From Peptostreptococcaceae bacterium (GTDB lineage: Bacteria > Bacillota > Clostridia > Peptostreptococcales > Peptostreptococcaceae), in the NCBI GenBank assembly GCA_029983575.1, contig JASBZE010000053.1, forward strand, positions 1 through 12,057: 12,057 nucleotides of DNA, read 5' to 3'. Numbering within the stretch: the stretch's first letter is position 1; each line of letters begins with the position of its first letter. Position numbers and translations under genes: made by a program. Below the pieces are notes generated by a model. The model was not told the origin of the DNA. It was given only the letters and a program-made list of their open reading frames with translations, and searched no databases. Positions 8,124 through 12,057 of the stretch are shown here, one piece after another.

Positions 8124-8153
8124 ATATTGACAATCAATATATATATATATAAT
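8124..8153 (+). promoter_or_regulatory. Promoter with AT-repeat spacer and overlapping inverted repeat
   Basis: Consensus -35 TTGACA (8127-8132) and -10 TATAAT (8148-8153) are separated by 15 bases, 2 shorter than optimal. Most of the spacer is an alternating tract, (AT)7 at 8137-8150, so gain of one unit would give the optimal 17. The -35 box sits inside a perfect inverted repeat, ATATTGA (8124-8130) and TCAATAT (8134-8140), which could be an operator. Transcription would start near 8160 and read into the ABC permease after about 105 bases of leader. Confidence 0.6.
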
Positions 8154-8157
8154 TAAG

Positions 8158-8262
8158 GTGAAATTTTTAGATAAACTTTGTTTCTAAAAAAATACATTTG
8201 ATAAAGTCAAAGCTGATTTTTTGCGTATATAGGAGAATCCTTTGGCTTTAAATTTCGGAGGA
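8158..8262 (+). promoter_or_regulatory. Putatively structured 5' leader of the ABC transporter mRNA
   Basis: No gene is seen between birA and the permease (8031-8266). Within the predicted leader, TTTTTAGA (8164-8171) can pair with TCTAAAAA (8183-8190). Next, AAAGTCA (8203-8209) can pair with TGATTTT (8214-8220), ending in a T-run like a weak terminator. Alternatively, AAAGTCAAAG (8203-8212) pairs with CTTTGGCTTT (8240-8249). The last two are mutually exclusive, which would suit attenuation, but the helices are AT-rich and this is a hypothesis. GGAGG at 8257-8261 serves the permease start. Confidence 0.3.
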
Positions 8263-8266
8263 CATT

Positions 8267-10687
8267 ATGTTAGGATTAACACTAAAGTATTTTAAGTATA
8301 ATAAAAAGAAGATCATCTATTCGATTTTTATTATAATTTTTTCGTTGACAAGTATTGTATCCATTTCCATTGCTGCTAGAAGTCAGAGAATAAACATTAC
8401 CGCTCTTATGGAGAAGTACGGCAAACAATATGGTGCAGAGGCCAGAGGAGTGGATTTTCAAACCGTTGAAAAAATTCGTAAGTTTGAAAGGGTTAAGGAG
8501 GCATATTACAAATCATCAGCCCAACCATTTATCGATTCAATTGGTAATGTGAGTATGTCTGAGGTATTGAGTAAAGAGCTAATGAAGTTGGATAAGCTTA
8601 CTTTGAGTAAAGGGAATTTTCCGACAAATGATAATGAAGTACTATTATTTGATTCTACTCATAAATACAAGATAGGGGATTTTATAGAGGGAAATATAAA
8701 ACACGAATATAAAACTAAAGATGGTAAGAATGAAATATCCTATGACAGTTACAAAGTAAAAGTGGTTGGACTACTGAGCAATAAGGTGAAATCAGCCGAC
8801 GATAAGGATCTTGATACTATATATTTTAAGAAGCTTAAGACAAAACCGACATCATATGATGTGTATATGAATTTTAAGACTGGTTTTAAAGATACAGAAG
8901 GAGAGAGCTATAAGCTAAATATTGCCTTGAACTTAGTAGAAAATACGATAATATATAATAAGATACAAGCTAACTTAGCTGATAGAGAGTTTGAAAAAAT
9001 GTTTGACTCACTTGACTCTAGGATACTAGGTTTAACTGTAGTATTATTTCCGCTAGTGTTTTTACTAGTATGTTCAAGGAATGTGTTTAAGGATGCAGGG
9101 CTTTTAAGAACGATTGGAGCTAGTAGAAAACAGGTATATTTTATATTTGGATTAGAAAAGATATTTATCGCAGTCTTAGGGAATATACTATCTTTTATAA
9201 CTACATATATATTGAGTTTATACTATATTAGGACATCAAACTTTACGCTTTTCTCAGAAGATGTATTTAATATTATGGATAAAAATATTCACTTATCCAT
9301 TAAGCCGTTTTTAATTGCGTTTTTGTTAACGTTGATACCGTATGTGGTAGTTTTTCTATATGAGATATACGTTATATCCAAGAATAGTCCTATAAACTTA
9401 TCGAGAAGAAATAATAAAATTGCTGTAAAAGTATCGAATAATAAAAAGAAAAGAGTGGCGATTGAGTCAAAGTTACTTAGGACGAATATATTGTCTAACC
9501 TAGTCTATCTAGCTATACCGGCGATTATGTTGTCCCTATGTATAAGTAGGTATGTAGATAATATAAACGTGGATTATTTTAACGAAAACCCAGATCCCTT
9601 ACTAAAGGATTTTTATAATAGAGAATATAAACTAACCCTGCTTCCTAATAAAGATAAGTCTGTTTTAAAATTAACAAGAGATAATATAGACAGGCTAAAG
9701 GAGATAAAAGGAGTTAGTAGTGTAGTTAGCAATTCCTCAGACGATATATTTATAATAAGTGATGGTGATTTATTTAATAAGGGTGTGCTTAATGGAGGAG
9801 ATAAAAAAGGCATAGAAGTACTATCTACCATGACATCCATAGATGACAAATTATTTAATGAGTTTGATATTCCTAAAATTGACATAAATAAAAAAGGAAA
9901 ACTCCCAATTGTTTATGTAAGAAAGGGAGTATATAGCAAACTGACTCAGGATTTTACGAATGTGTTTAAGAGAAATGAGGTAGGAAAGGAAATATCCATA
10001 AAGGTACCGATATACAAAAATGGAAAACAAGAGTATAGGGTAGTTAAATGCGAGGTTGGAGGGTATATAGAGGATCAATCTTGGAATGATAAGGTACAAT
10101 CTCAACTACTTAAACCTGAGATAATAGTGTCTATGGATAATTTAGAGAAGATAAGGCAAGGAAGTATAATAAACAGTATTGAGTTTAATTATAGTGGTGA
10201 TAAACCAAATAAAGAGCTGGATAGCATATTTGGCAAGGACAACTACATGCTTTTAAATAGAGATGAAGAAAATAGAAAAAACTCTTCTGCTCACTTTATA
10301 TTTGTTAAAATGCTATTGATAAATATTATATACATTACCATACTTTCTATAGTGACAATATATTCTAGTTTGAGCATGGTATTTGAGCAGAGAAGAAAAG
10401 AGAACTCAATTCTAAGGGCTCTGGGACTATCGAAAAAAGGAATGCTTATGATAAATACAAAGGAGAGTATTTTCTGGGGAGTTTTATCTGGAGTTATTAC
10501 AGTGGTACTTGTTCTAGAATCTGAAGCAAGATCATACCTAGTACACATGAGTTTTGGAATGGATTACAAATTTGTATTTAGTTACCAGACTGCATTTTTG
10601 GCGACTCTTTACGTTGTATTTATGTACGTCATATTATTTGGTATAGTCATGGCTAAGGAAAAAAGAGAAAATAATTATAGAGTTTAA
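8267..10687 (+). CDS. ABC transporter permease, FtsX/MacB-like, two FtsX repeats
   Basis: Integral membrane protein of 806 residues. Hydrophobic segments are seen at about 15-34, 253-270, 290-320 (possibly two turns of one region), 346-370, 407-425, 681-702, 733-750 and 774-796. This gives one leading helix and a three-helix FtsX core in each half, with large extracytoplasmic domains at about 36-250 and 430-678. Each core carries the conserved element with a short Gly loop: LLRTIGASRKQV (279-290) and ILRALGLSKKGM (715-726). The architecture fits permeases of the antimicrobial-peptide resistance or lipoprotein/peptide export type, powered by a separate MacB/LolD-like ATPase, here encoded downstream. 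The substrate cannot be read from the sequence. No sensor kinase or regulator gene, as found beside BceAB systems, is present in the window. ATG 8267 follows GGAGG by 5 bases. The gene appears more AT-rich than the housekeeping cluster. Confidence 0.88.
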   Translation: MLGLTLKYFKYNKKKIIYSIFIIIFSLTSIVSISIAARSQRINITALMEKYGKQYGAEARGVDFQTVEKIRKFERVKEAYYKSSAQPFIDSIGNVSMSEVLSKELMKLDKLTLSKGNFPTNDNEVLLFDSTHKYKIGDFIEGNIKHEYKTKDGKNEISYDSYKVKVVGLLSNKVKSADDKDLDTIYFKKLKTKPTSYDVYMNFKTGFKDTEGESYKLNIALNLVENTIIYNKIQANLADREFEKMFDSLDSRILGLTVVLFPLVFLLVCSRNVFKDAGLLRTIGASRKQVYFIFGLEKIFIAVLGNILSFITTYILSLYYIRTSNFTLFSEDVFNIMDKNIHLSIKPFLIAFLLTLIPYVVVFLYEIYVISKNSPINLSRRNNKIAVKVSNNKKKRVAIESKLLRTNILSNLVYLAIPAIMLSLCISRYVDNINVDYFNENPDPLLKDFYNREYKLTLLPNKDKSVLKLTRDNIDRLKEIKGVSSVVSNSSDDIFIISDGDLFNKGVLNGGDKKGIEVLSTMTSIDDKLFNEFDIPKIDINKKGKLPIVYVRKGVYSKLTQDFTNVFKRNEVGKEISIKVPIYKNGKQEYRVVKCEVGGYIEDQSWNDKVQSQLLKPEIIVSMDNLEKIRQGSIINSIEFNYSGDKPNKELDSIFGKDNYMLLNRDEENRKNSSAHFIFVKMLLINIIYITILSIVTIYSSLSMVFEQRRKENSILRALGLSKKGMLMINTKESIFWGVLSGVITVVLVLESEARSYLVHMSFGMDYKFVFSYQTAFLATLYVVFMYVILFGIVMAKEKRENNYRV

Positions 10688-10693
10688 CGAAGA

Positions 10694-10755
10694 TTTTGTT
10701 ATATAATTAGTATAAGAATACATTTTTTGTTATATAATTGTACTAAAATACACTT
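10694..10755 (+). repeat. Tandem duplication of 31 bases between permease and ATPase genes
   Basis: TTTTGTTATATAATT occurs at 10694-10708 and again at 10725-10739, each followed by a similar 16-base tail, giving two 31-base units. Each contains TATAAT (10702-10707 and 10733-10738). No matching -35 box is seen at a good distance for either, so a promoter for the ATPase gene is possible but unproven. Confidence 0.75.
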
Positions 10756-10767
10756 TAAGGAGGCAAA

Positions 10768-11445
10768 ATGAAAAGTTTAAAAGTGAGTAATATAAAAAAA
10801 TACTATGGAAAAGGAGATTCACTTGTTAAGGCTGTTGATGGAATAAGCCTGGAAATTGAAAATTCAAAGTTCACTGCTATAGTAGGAACCAGTGGTTCAG
10901 GTAAAACAACCACCCTTCACTGTATGGCGGGATTAGATAAGCCAACATCTGGGGAAGTGTATCTAGGTGATGAGGAAATTTATAAATTAAGTGACGAGGA
11001 ACTTTCTAAAATTAGGAGGAGAGAATTTGGTTTCATATTCCAAAGCTTCAATCTCATACCAGTTTTAAACATATACGATAATATAATATTGCCAGTATCC
11101 TTGGATGGGAAAAAAGAAGATAAGGAATACATCATGGACATAGTCAAGAAAGTGGGACTTGAAAGTCAACTCAAGAAATTTCCAAATGAACTTTCTGGAG
11201 GTCAGCAACAAAGGGTTGCCATTGCAAGAGCCCTATCCAATAAGCCGTCTGTAATATTTGCTGACGAACCAACGGGGAACCTAGACTCGAAGACCACAGA
11301 TGAAGTTATGAAACTTTTGAAGAGTATGGTTAATGAGATGGGTCAGACATTAGTGATGATAACTCATGATGATAATATTGCTAAACAAGCAGATAGAGTC
11401 ATAACAATAAGTGATGGAAAGATTGTGAGTGACGAAAGAGCTTAG
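10768..11445 (+). CDS. ABC transporter ATP-binding protein, MacB/LolD type
   Basis: Cytosolic ATPase subunit of 225 residues, the standard size for this subgroup. All ABC motifs are intact: Walker A GTSGSGKT (40-47), Q-loop Gln92 in FIFQSFNL, signature LSGGQQQR (142-149), Walker B VIFADE (162-167), D-loop GNLDS (170-174) and H-loop His200 in MITHDD. The QSFNLIPVL and ADEPTGNLD elements are typical of ATPases that pair with FtsX-type permeases. It very probably energises the permease encoded just upstream. AAGGAGG at 10757-10763 precedes ATG 10768 by 4 bases. Two things are unusual: the ATPase follows rather than precedes its permease, and an 80-base repeat-bearing gap separates them. Confidence 0.94.
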   Translation: MKSLKVSNIKKYYGKGDSLVKAVDGISLEIENSKFTAIVGTSGSGKTTTLHCMAGLDKPTSGEVYLGDEEIYKLSDEELSKIRRREFGFIFQSFNLIPVLNIYDNIILPVSLDGKKEDKEYIMDIVKKVGLESQLKKFPNELSGGQQQRVAIARALSNKPSVIFADEPTGNLDSKTTDEVMKLLKSMVNEMGQTLVMITHDDNIAKQADRVITISDGKIVSDERA

Positions 11446-11457
11446 TATTAACCACTA

Positions 11458-11591
11458 TTTTTTGTATAATCAAACTTGTCATATATAATTTATGTAACTA
11501 GATATAACGGTCAAAACTATGTGGTCGCTCACTGAAATGTGTAACGTTACGCTCCCACATAGTTTTGACCGTATTTTGTGTTGATAAAAAA
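11458..11591. repeat. Structured element 1: outer inverted repeat enclosing a 17-18 bp hairpin
   Basis: Perfect arms ACGGTCAAAACTATGTG (11507-11523) and its complement (11556-11572), extended by one G-C pair inward, enclose a loop with the perfect palindrome GTAACGTTAC (11541-11550). An outer inverted repeat surrounds this: TTTTTT (11458-11463) plus ATCAA (11469-11473) pairs with TTGATAAAAAA (11581-11591), with a 5-base bulge on the left. The right gap is 8 bases and reads ATTTTGTG. The hairpin followed by ATTTT could also end the ABC transporter transcript. Strand of action is unknown. Confidence 0.8.
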
Positions 11592-11678
11592 TCTATCGTG
11601 AAGGTTTCATGTATGCAAAAATAATTGGATAATACCGTATGCTCTTTCGTTTGAAGTGGTGGGAAATATTGTATTGAG

Positions 11679-11813
11679 TTTTAATTTTGCGGATAGCAAA
11701 TACTTAATGCCAATATATTAAATAAAGCGACCTATACTATGTGTTCACTCACTGGAATGTGTAACGTTACGCTCCCACATAGTATAGGTCGCTATTTTAG
11801 TGCAAAATTAAAA
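11679..11813. repeat. Structured element 2: outer inverted repeat enclosing an 18-bp hairpin
   Basis: Second copy of the same architecture. Perfect arms AGCGACCTATACTATGTG (11726-11743) and complement (11776-11793) enclose a 32-base loop that matches the corresponding 32 bases of element 1 (11524-11555) at 29 positions, including GTAACGTTAC (11761-11770). The perfect 12-base outer inverted repeat TTTTAATTTTGC (11679-11690) and GCAAAATTAAAA (11802-11813) differs in sequence from that of element 1. The right gap is again 8 bases and again begins ATTTT. The outer part of the hairpin stem differs from element 1 but pairs perfectly. Confidence 0.82.
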
Positions 11814-11856
11814 TAAAGTTTTTTTAGAACATGTTATATATTAAAATAAGGCTTAA

Positions 11857-11935
11857 TAACGAAAAAACATAAAATAAATTATGTAAAGACAGTAAAAAAC
11901 GGTTAATGATATGTGCAAAAGAGTAACACAGCTTG
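11857..11935. repeat. Direct repeat copy A (79 bases) with imperfect 32-base-loop hairpin
   Basis: This sequence recurs at 11978-12057 with only a few substitutions and one single-base length difference; the period is about 121. Just inside and beyond it, GGTTAATGATATGTG (11901-11915) can pair with CACGAATACATCAACC (11948-11963) in an imperfect helix of about 12 pairs, leaving a loop of exactly 32 bases (11916-11947). ACATAA and TTATGT near its start also form a short inverted repeat. No gene is seen in it. Confidence 0.8.
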
Positions 11936-11977
11936 CTGCGAGGTCGTCACGAATACATCAACCACAAATTTATATAG

Positions 11978-12057
11978 TAACGAAGAAAACATAAAATTAA
12001 TTATGTAAAAACAGTAAAAAACGGTTAATGATATGTGCAAAAGCGTAACACAGCTTG
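11978..12057. repeat. Direct repeat copy B (80 bases), cut by the window end
   Basis: Second copy of the repeat at 11857-11935, with the same left hairpin arm at 12023-12037. It runs into the window end, so the matching right arm, if conserved, would lie about 30-50 bases outside. The repeat unit may therefore continue as an array. Confidence 0.8.

Larger units (their letters stand above)
11446..12057. other. Gene-free region carrying a family of structured repeats
   Basis: No open frame of meaningful length with a ribosome binding site is seen on either strand in these 612 bases. The space is filled by two hairpin elements with nested outer inverted repeats and by two copies of an ~80-base direct repeat with a related hairpin, each annotated separately. 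A stretch at about 11592-11678 between the first two elements shows nothing I can assign. Very AT-rich apart from the hairpin cores. Confidence 0.8.

Noticed and set aside
8158..8187. Nine-codon leader peptide frame starting GTG in the transporter leader
   Set aside because: It has no ribosome binding site, it begins at the expected transcription start, and it has no run of regulatory codons.
11443..11463. TAGT / ACTA stem followed by T6 just after the ATPase gene as a terminator
   Set aside because: Only 4 bp with a 7-base loop, overlapping the stop codon. Element 1 downstream is a far stronger stem and is a better candidate for ending the transcript.
11537..11820. Small reading frames starting ATGTGTAACGTT in both hairpin loops (about 15 and 19 codons), and similar ones on the minus strand
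   Set aside because: No ribosome binding site precedes them, the shared part is explained by the conserved loop DNA, and the frames diverge after the stem.
11507..11963. Integron attC sites or gene cassettes
   Set aside because: attC sites keep conserved outer ends with a GTTRRRY core and have variable centres. Here the centre is conserved and the outer arms vary, and no cassette reading frames lie between them.
11458..12057. CRISPR array
   Set aside because: Repeats are not of regular 25-40 base size with equal unique spacers, the long inverted structure is unlike CRISPR repeats, and no cas gene is present.

Overview
The window looks like a chromosomal segment of a low-GC Gram-positive anaerobe of the Clostridia (Bacillota). 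Codons such as ATA, AGA and AGG are used freely, ribosome binding sites are of the GGAGG type, TTG and GTG starts are frequent, and the gene order ispE - GntR regulator - murI - DUF1934 - tilS - ftsH - birA resembles housekeeping clusters of clostridia and related anaerobic cocci. I cannot name the genus from the sequence alone.

Region 1 (about 1-8030) is a tightly packed plus-strand run of housekeeping genes. It holds isoprenoid synthesis (ispE), a FadR-type GntR regulator with a histidine-rich tail, glutamate racemase for cell-wall D-glutamate (murI), a DUF1934 beta-barrel protein, tRNA-Ile lysidine synthase (tilS), the membrane protease FtsH, and biotin-protein ligase/repressor (birA). ispE/GntR overlap by 11 bases and tilS/ftsH by 8 bases, and both downstream genes start at TTG with strong Shine-Dalgarno sequences, which points to translational coupling. 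A clear intrinsic terminator follows ftsH.

Region 2 (8031-11445) is accessory: a two-gene ABC transporter of the MacB/FtsX type, with the large permease first and the ATPase second. A 236-base non-coding leader precedes it. This holds a consensus TTGACA and TATAAT pair whose spacer is mostly an alternating AT tract, so the promoter may be switched on and off by slippage. A perfect 7-3-7 inverted repeat overlaps the -35 box. The two genes are separated by 80 bases containing a 31-base tandem duplication.

Region 3 (11446-12057) has no convincing gene but is full of structure. Two ~135-base elements (11458-11591 and 11679-11813) share the same nested layout: an outer inverted repeat, a 33-35 base left gap, a long perfect hairpin of 17-18 bp, and an 8-base right gap. 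Their 32-base loop and inner 8 bp of stem are nearly identical, while the outer 9-10 bp differ in sequence yet pair perfectly in each copy. Further on, an ~80-base sequence occurs twice (11857-11935 and 11978-12057) with a period of about 121 bases. It can form an imperfect hairpin, again with a 32-base loop, and shares motifs with the first two. The array probably continues past the window. This repeat family is the best candidate here for something not described before. Its function is unknown to me.
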